From NCBI GenBank assembly GCA_963838035.1, contig CAWIPM010000005.1, positions 124,001 to 188,000 on the forward strand: a stretch of DNA of 64,000 bases, given 5' to 3'. The notes beneath the pieces are model-generated. The model searched no databases and had not been told where the DNA came from. It worked only from the letters and a program-made list of their open reading frames with translations. Made by a program: the position numbers and the translations under genes. Shown piece by piece: positions 44,352 to 52,075 of the stretch. Within the stretch, counting starts at the first letter, position 1. Each line of letters starts with the position of its first letter. The DNA comes from CAVVNN01 sp963838035 (GTDB lineage Bacteria; Actinomycetota; Thermoleophilia; Solirubrobacterales; 70-9).

Positions 44352-44690
44352 CTGGAAAGAGGAGCCGCAGCCGCAGGCGGCGACGACGTTCGGGTTGTTG
44401 ACCTGGAACCCGGCGCCCTGGAGGCCTTCGACGTAATCGACCTCGGAGCCGAAGACGAACTGCATGCTGACCTTGTCGACGACAACCGAGACGCCGTCGA
44501 CCTCGAAGACGTTGTCGTCGTCCTTGGGCTTGTCGAAGGCGAGCGCGTACTGGAAGCCTGAGCAGCCACCACCGCGGACGGCGACGCGGAGGGCCTGGCC
44601 CTCGGCGTCGTCCTGGCCACCGAGAAGCTCGCCGATCTTGGCGGCGGCCTTGTCGGTCAGGGCGATGGCGGCTTGCGGGGCGTCACTCAC
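44316..44690 (-). CDS. erpA: A-type Fe-S cluster carrier (IscA/ErpA family)
   Basis: The 124-aa protein has the HesB/IscA fold with its three cysteines: RGGGCSGFQYALAFD and the C-terminal ACGCGSSF. It accepts and delivers Fe-S clusters. The tail after GCGSSF is extended by about 14 residues (FQVKEDAAEQAAV). This tail is the part duplicated at the island's left border. Start GTG 44690 follows TACACT by seven bases and has no ribosome site, so it is probably leaderless. It was probably the original convergent neighbour of grxD. Confidence 0.9.
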   Translation of the reverse strand: MSDAPQAAIALTDKAAAKIGELLGGQDDAEGQALRVAVRGGGCSGFQYALAFDKPKDDDNVFEVDGVSVVVDKVSMQFVFGSEVDYVEGLQGAGFQVNNPNVVAACGCGSSFQVKEDAAEQAAV

Positions 44691-44703
44691 TTCACAAAGT
44701 GTA
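44688..44703 (-). promoter_or_regulatory. -10 box and 14-bp palindrome at the erpA start
   Basis: TACACT (44703-44698, minus strand) is seven bases before the GTG. CACTT-TGTG-AAGTG (44701-44688) spans the region between box and start codon and is a candidate repressor site. Confidence 0.45.
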
Positions 44704-44772
44704 GCGGTAGCCCCCACAGCCCTCGCTTCGTGTCCGGGCATGCGGTTGCGGGTCTGACAGACTCCGTCTGCC

Positions 44773-45651
44773 TTGAATTCCAGCGCCCAGACCGCGGTCG
44801 TCTGCGACACGACCGCCTACCTCCCCTCCGAGCTGGTCGCCGAGCGCGGCATCGAGGTGATCAGCCTCTACGTCTCAATCGATGGGCGCCAGGAGCCCGA
44901 GTCGGAGATCTCCGACTACGGGGACTTTTACGAGCGTCTGCGCGCTTCCAAGGGCGGCGCCACGACTTCGCAGCCCTCGATCGGGGACTTCGTCTCCGTC
45001 TACGCTCCACTGCTCGACGCCGGCCGCGAGGTCGTCTCGATCCATCTCTCCGCCAACATCTCCGGCACCTATGCGGCGGCCACCCAGGCCCGCGAGCGGC
45101 TGATCGCCGAAGACAGGGGCGGCGAGCGAATCCACGTCTTCGACTCCCGCTCGGCCTGTGGTGGGATGGCGTTCTCGGTGCTGGCGGCCTCTGCATCGGC
45201 GGCCGCCGGAAATGACGGCGAGACCGTCCTCGCCCGGGCCCGGCAGGCGCGTGAGCAGTTGAAGATGTGGTTCGCGGTCGACACCCTCGAGTACCTGCGG
45301 CGCGGCGGCAGGATCGGCGGCGCCAGAGCCTGGATCGGCTCGGCGTTGAAGATCAAGCCGATCCTCACCTTCGAGGAGGAGATCACCCCGGTCGAGCGAG
45401 TGCGGACCCGGGCACGCTCGATCGAGCGCCTCTGCGAATACGCGCGCCAGCGTCACGAGTCGGGCGCCGACGCCTGGATCGTCCAACACATACAGGACCC
45501 CGAGGCCGCGGAGACGGTCGCCACGGAGTGCCGCGAGATCTTCGGCGGCGAGCCGGTCTTCATCTCCGAGATCGGGCCGGTCATCGGCGCCCACGCCGGC
45601 CCCGGGCTGCTCGGCGTCGGCAGCGTCACGACCGACGTGCTCGGCCTCTAG
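44773..45651 (+). CDS. DegV family fatty-acid-binding protein
   Basis: The 292-aa DegV protein has VVCDTTAYLPSELVAERGIE at the N-terminus, TTSQPSIGDF, the lipid-contact region VSIHLSANISGTYAAA, and DTLEYLRRGGRIGG. DegV/FakB proteins bind fatty acids and can present them to FakA kinase; no FakA is seen here. The start is TTG 44773. It is divergent from erpA with 82 bp between starts. Confidence 0.9.
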   Translation: MNSSAQTAVVCDTTAYLPSELVAERGIEVISLYVSIDGRQEPESEISDYGDFYERLRASKGGATTSQPSIGDFVSVYAPLLDAGREVVSIHLSANISGTYAAATQARERLIAEDRGGERIHVFDSRSACGGMAFSVLAASASAAAGNDGETVLARARQAREQLKMWFAVDTLEYLRRGGRIGGARAWIGSALKIKPILTFEEEITPVERVRTRARSIERLCEYARQRHESGADAWIVQHIQDPEAAETVATECREIFGGEPVFISEIGPVIGAHAGPGLLGVGSVTTDVLGL

Positions 45652-45903
45652 CTAGCGCCTGCGGCGAAGGGCCATCAGCCCGCCGATCGCAAATCCGGCG
45701 ATGGCGGCCCCGACGATGAGCTGGGAGCGGTGCTCCCGGACCTGGCGACGCCAGTCGGTCAGCTCGGTGACGCGCCCGCGCAGGGCCTCGACCGAGCTGC
45801 CGAGATCGCGGCGGTGAAGGTCGATGTCACGGCGGATCTCCGCGGAGGAGCGGCCGGGCAAGCCGACGGCGGAGGGGCGGACGGGCTCCGGATGAGCGCT
45901 CAT
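45652..45903 (-). CDS. DUF3618-type protein
   Basis: The 83-aa product has the DUF3618 core SSAEIRRDIDLHRRDLGSSV and a C-terminal membrane helix (SQLIVGAAIAGFAIGGLMAL) followed by RRRR. These proteins usually accompany holin-like Phage_holin_3_6 proteins, as here. The start overlaps the upstream stop (ATGA). Function unknown, envelope-associated. Confidence 0.8.
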   Translation of the reverse strand: MSAHPEPVRPSAVGLPGRSSAEIRRDIDLHRRDLGSSVEALRGRVTELTDWRRQVREHRSQLIVGAAIAGFAIGGLMALRRRR

Positions 45904-46331
45904 TTCTGCGGCTCCTCTCCTTCCAGCACAGCCCTCGTCAGCTTGGCCTCTTCGATCGCCTGGTCGGGCACCGGCGGGGCGCCGGCCTGGACCGAGCGAT
46001 AGGCGAACAGGCCCGCCGCGGCGGCGATCAGGAGGAAGACGGCCGCCTCGATGAAGAAGCCCGGCCACGTCTTGCCGTCGAAGACCTCTTCGTTGAGGAG
46101 CCAGGCGATCCCCTCCATGACCAGGATCAGCGCCAGGAAAGCGAAGGCCCCGGCGGCGGCGCCGACGGCCGAGCCGCGCAGGATCTTGCCGACCTTCTCG
46201 GTGACCTCGGCCTTGGCGAGCTCGATCTCCTCGCGGATCAGCGCCGAGGTCTTTTCGGAGACGTCGAAGACGAGCTCGGCGACCGACTTGTGGCCGGGCT
46301 CTTGGGGAGGCGTCGAGTTCGGCTCCTGCAT
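45900..46331 (-). CDS. Phage_holin_3_6-type membrane protein
   Basis: The 143-aa product has an amphipathic helix SEKTSALIREEIELAKAEVT and two membrane helices. Despite the family name, these are chromosomal actinobacterial envelope proteins, not prophage markers. Encoded between the 44-aa protein and the DUF3618 gene. Confidence 0.82.
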   Translation of the reverse strand: MQEPNSTPPQEPGHKSVAELVFDVSEKTSALIREEIELAKAEVTEKVGKILRGSAVGAAAGAFAFLALILVMEGIAWLLNEEVFDGKTWPGFFIEAAVFLLIAAAAGLFAYRSVQAGAPPVPDQAIEEAKLTRAVLEGEEPQK

Positions 46332-46340
46332 CTGCCTCGC

Positions 46341-46475
46341 CTACTCCGGAGGCTCTTCGTCGAAGACTCGGCGCCAGAGCATGGCGGCGATGCGAGCGGC
46401 GGCGATGCTGGCGAGGGCGCTGCTGACGGCGAGCAGCCCGCTCCAGGCCAGTCGTCTGACGATCTCGTTGTCCAT
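46341..46475 (-). CDS. 44-aa single-span membrane protein
   Basis: A very short frame, ATG 46475 to TAG, encodes a basic N-terminus (MDNEIVRRLAW), one helix (GLLAVSSALASIAAARIAAM) and an acidic tail VFDEEPPE. It resembles a minimal DUF4235-like protein. Placement directly before the holin-like gene on the same strand supports translation. Confidence 0.55.
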   Translation of the reverse strand: MDNEIVRRLAWSGLLAVSSALASIAAARIAAMLWRRVFDEEPPE

Positions 46476-46490
46476 CCGGCCCGACCTTAC

Positions 46491-47096
46491 CTATCGGGGC
46501 TCGAGCCCGTCGCAGATCGTCGTCACCACCAGGTCTTTTGCACGCTCGTACTCAGCGTCGGCGGAGGGGATGACGTCGAAGATCCAGCCCGAGAGCAGCT
46601 GCTCGATCGCGCCGTAGAAGGACATCGAGGCGAAGATCGGGTCGATGTCGCGGCGGAATGCGCCCGCCTCCTGGCCGTCGGAGACGATCTTCGCGATCGA
46701 CTCATACGCATTGCGGATCTCCGGCAGGTGGGTGCGGCCGAAGGAGTTGGCAGCACGGGTCACCTCGACGATGATCACCTTCATCAGTTCCGGGTCGTGG
46801 CGGTATGACTCGACGATGAACGCCGCCACCGCGGCGAGCTTGTCGCGTGGCGCGGCGTCGCCGGCGTCGGTCTCCTCGATCGCCGCCAGCAACAGCGACC
46901 AGCGTTGGGTGAAGAGCTCGTTCAAGACCTCGTCCTTGGAGCGGAAGTAGTGGTAGACGAGCCCGTAGGCGACGCCGGCCTCGTCGGCGATGTCGGAGAC
47001 CCGGGTCGCGTGGAATCCCTGGCGCGCGAAGACGCGGATAGCGGCGTCGAGGATCTGGCGGCGTTTGTCGACGGCAGGGGCTTTGGCGCTGGCCAT
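46491..47096 (-). CDS. TetR family transcriptional regulator
   Basis: The 201-aa product has an N-terminal TetR helix-turn-helix (FARQGFHATRVSDIADEAGV, YGLVYHYFRSKDEVL) and a ligand domain similar to fatty-acid-responsive TetR regulators. Its ATG overlaps the nitrilase stop, and the operon is preceded by a 16-bp palindrome that is a likely autoregulatory site. It may also control the acyl-CoA genes upstream. Confidence 0.88.
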   Translation of the reverse strand: MASAKAPAVDKRRQILDAAIRVFARQGFHATRVSDIADEAGVAYGLVYHYFRSKDEVLNELFTQRWSLLLAAIEETDAGDAAPRDKLAAVAAFIVESYRHDPELMKVIIVEVTRAANSFGRTHLPEIRNAYESIAKIVSDGQEAGAFRRDIDPIFASMSFYGAIEQLLSGWIFDVIPSADAEYERAKDLVVTTICDGLEPR

Positions 47097-47923
47097 CAAG
47101 CGAACATCCCCTGAAGCTGATGCCATGCATATGCCTCTGGACGACGGTTGGCGAGGGAGGGAAGAGAGGCCCGGATGCGATCCTGCTCGGCCAAGTCGAG
47201 GTCGGCGGCGACGAACCCCTCGCCCGTTGCGGCGAGGGCGAGGATCCTCCCCCAGGGATCGACGATCGCCGAATGGCCATAGGAGTTGAAATGCGGCGGG
47301 ACCTCGCCCACCTGGTTGGGGGCGAGGACGAAGACCTGGTTCTCGATCGCCCGCGCCCGCAGCAGAGTCTCCCAATGGTCGCGGCCGGTTGCCGCGGTGA
47401 ACGCGGAGGGAACGGCGATCAGACGGGCGCCGCGCACTGCGAGGATCCTGTACAGCTCGGGGAAGCGAAGGTCGTAGCAGACCGTCAAACCCGCGATCAG
47501 CTCGCCGAGCGGCGCGGTGACGATCTCGTCGCCGGGCTCCTCGTGGTCGGACTCGCGGTAGGCGACACCGCCGACTTCGACGTCGAACATGTGGATCTTG
47601 CGGTAGACGGCGAGGTCGTCGCCACCCGGCCCGATCAGGACCGAGGTGTTGAACGCCTTCTCCGCGCCTCGCTCCGAAATGCTGCCGGCAAGCAGGTGGA
47701 TCTCCAGCTCGCGCGCCCAACCGCGGGCGGCGGTCAGGCTGGGGCCGTCGAGCGACTCGGCGCCGTCGAGCAGATCGCCGCCGGCGCCGAGCAGGTTCCA
47801 CTTCTCAGGCAGGGCGACGAGCTCGGCGCCGTCGGCCGCCGCGGCTCGAACCAGCCGCTCGGCCGAGTCGAGGTTCCGTGCCTTGTCGTTGGTCGAGTTG
47901 AGCTGTACAGCCGCTGCGCGCAA
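47096..47923 (-). CDS. Nitrilase superfamily amidohydrolase (Nit2 type)
   Basis: About 275 aa with the Glu-Lys-Cys triad visible in LVALPEKWNLLG, VYRKIHMFD and TVCYDLRFPELYR. Nit-type enzymes hydrolyse C-N bonds in omega-amides or deaminated glutathione. TTG 47923 follows GAGGA by five bases and gives the normal MRAAAVQLNS start; TTG 47935 is the alternative. Operon with the TetR gene. Confidence 0.85.
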   Translation of the reverse strand: MRAAAVQLNSTNDKARNLDSAERLVRAAAADGAELVALPEKWNLLGAGGDLLDGAESLDGPSLTAARGWARELEIHLLAGSISERGAEKAFNTSVLIGPGGDDLAVYRKIHMFDVEVGGVAYRESDHEEPGDEIVTAPLGELIAGLTVCYDLRFPELYRILAVRGARLIAVPSAFTAATGRDHWETLLRARAIENQVFVLAPNQVGEVPPHFNSYGHSAIVDPWGRILALAATGEGFVAADLDLAEQDRIRASLPSLANRRPEAYAWHQLQGMFA

Positions 47924-47941
47924 AGCATTCCTCAATCAGGT

Positions 47942-47957
47942 GATTGACCAGTCAATC
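47942..47957. promoter_or_regulatory. TetR-type operator palindrome
   Basis: GATTGAC-CA-GTCAATC, a perfect 16-bp palindrome 18 bp before the nitrilase start, is typical of TetR-family sites (TTGACCAGTCAA type). The TetR gene is second in the same operon. Confidence 0.7.
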
Positions 47958-47998
47958 GGCCTCAGGCCAGTATAGGAGGCGACCGGGAGACTTCTCGA

Positions 47999-48841
47999 CT
48001 ACAGGCGCATCGCGCGCGCGACGAGCGCGTCGAGCGCCCGGTCGGGGAGCAGGCGTCGACCGAGCGCCTGCCCGCGGGCGTCAGCGCCGACCAGATAGCG
48101 GGTTCGGGGGCGGTGGGCGGTGAGCGCGTGGGCGATCGCCTCGGCCACCTTCTCCGGCGCGATTCCCCGCGCAGCGGTGCGCCTCAACGCGGCTCGGAAG
48201 CGCTCGATCGCCTTCCCGTAGAGCTGCTCCTGGGCAGCCGGGGCGCGGCCGGACATCTCGTCGGCGGTTCGTTCGCCCCGCTCCCAGATAGGAGTGTCGA
48301 TCGAGCCCGGCTCGATCACCGCGACATCGATCTTCCACGGCCGCAGCTCCTGGCGCAGGCAGTCCGCCACAGCCTCGACTCCGAACTTGGCGGCGTGATA
48401 GGGCCCGCCGAAGGGCAGCGCCATCCGACCTCCGATCGAGCTGACGAAGACGACCCGCCCGGTGGCAAGGCGCAGCAGCGGAAGCATCGCCTGCGTCACC
48501 GCGACCTGCGCGGTCAGGTTGACCTCGACCTGGCGCCGGAAGTCCTCGATCTGCATCGTCTCCAGCGGGCCGAGGACCGCAACCCCGGCATTGTTGACGA
48601 GCCCGTCCAGGCCCGCCGCCCCGACCGCCTCGCCGACCCGGTCCGCGGCAGCGGCGATCTGGCCCGCGTCGGTGACGTCGAGGATCACCGGCTCGAGCCG
48701 GTCCGACCCCGCCTCTCGTAGCGCCTCCGCGTCGGCCTCGCGACGGACCCCGGCAAAGACCCGCCAGCCATTCGAGTCCAGGCGCAGCGCGGTGGCGCGT
48801 CCGATTCCCGTCGAGGCTCCCGTGATCAGGGTGGACCTCAC
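47999..48841 (-). CDS. Short-chain dehydrogenase/reductase
   Basis: The 280-aa classical SDR has an NAD(P) site TGASTGIG, NNAG, catalytic Ser in VVFVSSIGG and YHAAK. The GTG start overlaps the MerR stop (GTGA). Likely oxidises or reduces a hydroxyacyl or related intermediate of the surrounding acyl-CoA pathway. Substrate not known. Confidence 0.88.
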   Translation of the reverse strand: MRSTLITGASTGIGRATALRLDSNGWRVFAGVRREADAEALREAGSDRLEPVILDVTDAGQIAAAADRVGEAVGAAGLDGLVNNAGVAVLGPLETMQIEDFRRQVEVNLTAQVAVTQAMLPLLRLATGRVVFVSSIGGRMALPFGGPYHAAKFGVEAVADCLRQELRPWKIDVAVIEPGSIDTPIWERGERTADEMSGRAPAAQEQLYGKAIERFRAALRRTAARGIAPEKVAEAIAHALTAHRPRTRYLVGADARGQALGRRLLPDRALDALVARAMRL

Positions 48842-49542
48842 CGGGCTCTCCTCGCCCGGTGGCGCTCGAGCTCGGCGACCATCAGCTTGGTGTGGAGGGC
48901 CGCGATCAGGTCCTGGAGGGGCTGAGCGCCCGATTCGAGCATCTCGACCACCTGCTCGGGCGGTACCTCGCCAGCGAGGCGCTCCATCACCATCCCGACC
49001 TCCTCGCGGACCAGCGCTTCGATCGCGGTCTTGTAGCGGAGGGTGTCGTAGACGGTGAAGCCGATCTCCTCGTCGTAGCCGCCGGCGCGGAAACGGCTGA
49101 TCGCCTCGATGATCTTCACGTCGGACGGGGAGTAGCCACGGCTGTTGGGGCTGAGGACCTCCAGCTCCTCGAGCCGGTCCAGCACGTCCTTGGGAACGCC
49201 GTAGCCTTCGCGGACCTCGGCGGCACTGGTCCGCGTGCGCTCGCCGGCGAGGGCACGGTCGAGGATGCGGTCCTCGAGCTCGACCAGGGCGCGGGCGCGC
49301 TCGGGGTCCTCGTCGAGGATCGACTTGATCGCCTTGAGCGGCATGAAGCGCTCCTCCTGGAGCTGCTTGATCAGCCGGATCCTGTCGACGAACTCCGGCG
49401 GGTAGTAGGCCATGTTGCGGCTGGTCTTCACGGGCTCGGGCAGCAGCCCCTCGCGCAGGTAGTGCTTGATAGTCGGGGCCGAGACGCCGGAGGCCTCGGC
49501 CAGCTCCCCCATCCGCAGCAGCTTCTCGGTCTCGGTGCTCAT
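48838..49542 (-). CDS. MerR-family regulator embedded in the acyl-CoA operon
   Basis: The 234-aa product has an N-terminal MerR helix-turn-helix (LRMGELAEASGVSAPTIKHY) and a long helical C-terminal domain. The effector domain lacks an evident metal-binding cysteine set. It overlaps both neighbours by ATGA/GTGA, so it is made with the enzymes and could respond to an acyl-CoA intermediate. Confidence 0.87.
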   Translation of the reverse strand: MSTETEKLLRMGELAEASGVSAPTIKHYLREGLLPEPVKTSRNMAYYPPEFVDRIRLIKQLQEERFMPLKAIKSILDEDPERARALVELEDRILDRALAGERTRTSAAEVREGYGVPKDVLDRLEELEVLSPNSRGYSPSDVKIIEAISRFRAGGYDEEIGFTVYDTLRYKTAIEALVREEVGMVMERLAGEVPPEQVVEMLESGAQPLQDLIAALHTKLMVAELERHRARRAR

Positions 49543-50774
49543 GCGCGAAAGGTCCCGGCCGCGTCCGCGCCCGGCCCGGCCGCGGCGCCGGACTCCACCA
49601 TCGCCGCGACCTCCTCCTCGGAGTAGCCGGCCTCGCGCAGGACCTGGTCGGTGTGCTCGCCGAAGGCCGGTGCCGGGCGCGTCGGATCCCCGGGGGTCCG
49701 GCTCATCTTCACCGGGACGCCGAGCTGGCGGACCGTGCCCAGCTCGGGCTGCTCCACCTCCACCACCATCTCCCGTGCCCGCACCAGCTCGGAGCGCAGC
49801 GCCTCGTCGAGGTCGAGGATCGGCTCGATGCAGCAGTCGTGCTCGTCGTTGAAGGCGAGCCACTCATCGCGCGTGCGGGAGCGGAAGACCTCGGCGACCT
49901 CGCGCCAGGCCTCCGAGCCGGGCGCCTCGAACTGCTTCTCGACCAGATCCGGCCGCTCCACCCCATTGCAGAGCGCGGCCCAGAACTTCGGCTCCAGCGC
50001 CCCGCAGCTGACCCAGCCGTCGGCGACCTCGTAGGGGAGATAGCAGACGAGGCCTCCCGCGAGCTGCTGCTCGCCGCGGCGCGGCAGCTCGCCGTCGCAG
50101 AAGTAGCGGCCGGCGACCATCGCCAGCCAGGAGAGAGCGCCGTCGGCCATCGAGACGTCGACCAGCTGCCCCTTGCCGGAGCGGCTCCGCTCGTGCAGCG
50201 CCGCCATCACGCCGAAGGCGGCCATCAGCGCGCCGCCGCCGAGGTCGGCGATCTGGCCCCCCGACTGCACCGGCGCCCCGTCCTTGGCGCCGGTCAGGCC
50301 GAGCAGCCCGACCAGGCCGAGGTAGTTCATGTCGTGCCCAGCGCGCTGTGCGTAGGGGCCGTCCTGTCCGTAGCCGGTGATCGCGCAGAAGACGATCGCC
50401 GGGTTGGCCTCGCTCATCCGCTCATAGCCGACTCCAAGCCGGTCGAGGACCCCGGGGCGGAAGCCGTCGAGGACGACGTCGTATTGCTCGACCAATCTCA
50501 GCAGGGCCTCCCGCCCTTGCTGCGTTTTGAGATTCAGGCGGATCGAGCGCTTGCCGCGGTTGAGCGAGAGGTAGAGCGCCGAGCGCGTCCCCAGCCCCTG
50601 CTGCTCGTCGCCGCCGTAGTAGGGCGGCGCCCAGCGGATGTAGTCGCCCATCCCGGTGTCCTCGACCTTGAGCACCTCCGCGCCGAGGTCGGCAAGGAGC
50701 AGCGAGCAGAAGCCTCCGGGAAGCAGCCGGGTCAGGTCGAGGACACGGATGTCGCTGAGGGGAAGCTCGCTCAT
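49539..50774 (-). CDS. CaiB/BaiF family, alpha-methylacyl-CoA racemase-like
   Basis: The 411-aa class III CoA-transferase fold starts with IRVLDLTRLLPGGFCSLLLA and carries RAGHDMNYLGLVGLL, the His/Asp segment seen in alpha-methylacyl-CoA racemases, plus GKGQLVDVSMADGA. Racemases interconvert 2-methylacyl-CoA epimers in branched fatty acid or isoprenoid breakdown. A CoA-transferase role is the alternative. Overlaps OsmC and MerR genes. Confidence 0.85.
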   Translation of the reverse strand: MSELPLSDIRVLDLTRLLPGGFCSLLLADLGAEVLKVEDTGMGDYIRWAPPYYGGDEQQGLGTRSALYLSLNRGKRSIRLNLKTQQGREALLRLVEQYDVVLDGFRPGVLDRLGVGYERMSEANPAIVFCAITGYGQDGPYAQRAGHDMNYLGLVGLLGLTGAKDGAPVQSGGQIADLGGGALMAAFGVMAALHERSRSGKGQLVDVSMADGALSWLAMVAGRYFCDGELPRRGEQQLAGGLVCYLPYEVADGWVSCGALEPKFWAALCNGVERPDLVEKQFEAPGSEAWREVAEVFRSRTRDEWLAFNDEHDCCIEPILDLDEALRSELVRAREMVVEVEQPELGTVRQLGVPVKMSRTPGDPTRPAPAFGEHTDQVLREAGYSEEEVAAMVESGAAAGPGADAAGTFRA

Positions 50775-51184
50775 GCCGGCTCGACCTCGACCGGGAAGTT
50801 CACCGAGTTGGAGACGAAGCAGGCCTGGTGGGCACGGTGATGGAGATCGGCCAGCGCCTCGGCGCTGGGCTCCTCGCCCGCCCAGCCGACCTTCGGCCGC
50901 AGCTTCGCGCCGTTGAAGCTGCCCCCGTCCAGCGTCGCCTCTGCGGCGTCCTCGTACGCGGCAACCCGCAGGCCGTCCTTGCGCGCATAGGCGAGGAACC
51001 AGAGCATGTGGCAGGAGGAGAGCGCGGCGACGAGCAGCTCCTCTGGGTCCGCCTTCGCCCCGTCGCCGCCGAACTCGGGCGCCGAGGAGCCGGCCAGTAC
51101 CTGGCCGGCCAGCTCGATCCGGTGGGCGCGGGAGTCCTCTCCCCCCTCCCAGACGACCCGGGCTCGGTGGATGGACACCGCCAT
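50771..51184 (-). CDS. OsmC family protein
   Basis: The 137-aa product has two conserved-position cysteines in LVAALSSCHMLWFLAYARK and HQACFVSNSVNFPVEVEP, typical of OsmC/Ohr thiol peroxidases. It may protect the pathway from organic peroxides. It starts 2 bp after the BKACE stop and overlaps the CoA-transferase start (ATGA). Confidence 0.88.
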   Translation of the reverse strand: MAVSIHRARVVWEGGEDSRAHRIELAGQVLAGSSAPEFGGDGAKADPEELLVAALSSCHMLWFLAYARKDGLRVAAYEDAAEATLDGGSFNGAKLRPKVGWAGEEPSAEALADLHHRAHQACFVSNSVNFPVEVEPA

Positions 51185-51186
51185 CG

Positions 51187-52075
51187 CTAAGCCTCGGCCC
51201 GTCGCGGCACTCCCAGCAGGTCGCGAGCCTCGGCGACGGTGGCGGCGCGCCGCCCGACGTCCTCGGCCATCTGTCGCGCCTTGGCGATCAGGTCTCCGTT
51301 GGAGCGGGCCATCTCCCCGTTCGGCAGGTAGAGGTTGTCCTCGACTCCGGCGCGGACGTTGCCGCCCAGCACCAGCGCGGCGGCGAGCAGCTTCCACTGG
51401 TCGCGGGAGATGCCGATCACCTGCCACTGGTTGGGGCCCTCGGGGCCGGCGGGGATCTGGTCCGACATCAGCGTCACGTTGCGCGGGGTCGGGCGGATGC
51501 CGCCGGTCACGCCCATCACCAGCGAGATCTGCAGCGGCGCCTCCAAGCAGCCCCATGTCGACCAGCGGGTCGAGATTGGCGACGTGGCCGGAGTCGAAGC
51601 ACTCGTGCTCGGGCTTGATCCCCAGCTCCCGCATCGCGGTGAGGAACTCGACGATCGTGTCGAAGCTGTTCTCGAAGACCGTCTTGAAGACGAAGTCCTT
51701 GCGGCGGGAGCTGTACTTGGCGTAGTTCATCGAGCTCATGTTGAGCGCGGCGACGTCGGGCTTCAGCGCACGCAGGTACTCGATCCGCTTCTCGATCGAG
51801 ATCCCGATCGCGCCGGTCGAGTAGTTGACGATCACGTCGCCGACCTCGGCCAGGATCGCCTCGGTGATCGCGCGGAAGTCCTCGACCTCATATGACGGGG
51901 TGCCGTCGGGTTTGCGGGCGTGGATATGGATCTGCGAGGCGCCCTCGTCGACCGCGCGCCGCGCCTCCGCCGCGTACTCCTCGGGCGTGTAGGGGATCGC
52001 CGGGCACTGGTCGCGGTTGGCGATCACCCCGGAGATGGAGCAACTGATGACTACGGGATCGTCGAACGAGCTCAT
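51187..52075 (-). CDS. Beta-keto acid cleavage enzyme (BKACE/DUF849), single-base frameshift
   Basis: About 295 aa when corrected. The first part has VVISCSISGVIANRDQCPAI, the metal-site motif QIHIHARKPDG and FDSGHVANLDPLVDMGLL. The frame breaks near 51,545, and the second part continues EAPLQISLVMGVTGGI and VGGNVRAGVEDN-like sequence (LGGNVRAGVEDNLYL). BKACE enzymes cleave a beta-keto acid with acetyl-CoA to acetoacetate and an acyl-CoA. Both halves match well, so the single-base indel may be an error. The start overlaps the carboxylase stop. Confidence 0.85.

Noticed and set aside
45900..46331. Prophage signal from the holin-like protein
   Set aside because: Phage_holin_3_6 with DUF3618 is a common chromosomal actinobacterial pair; no other phage genes are nearby.
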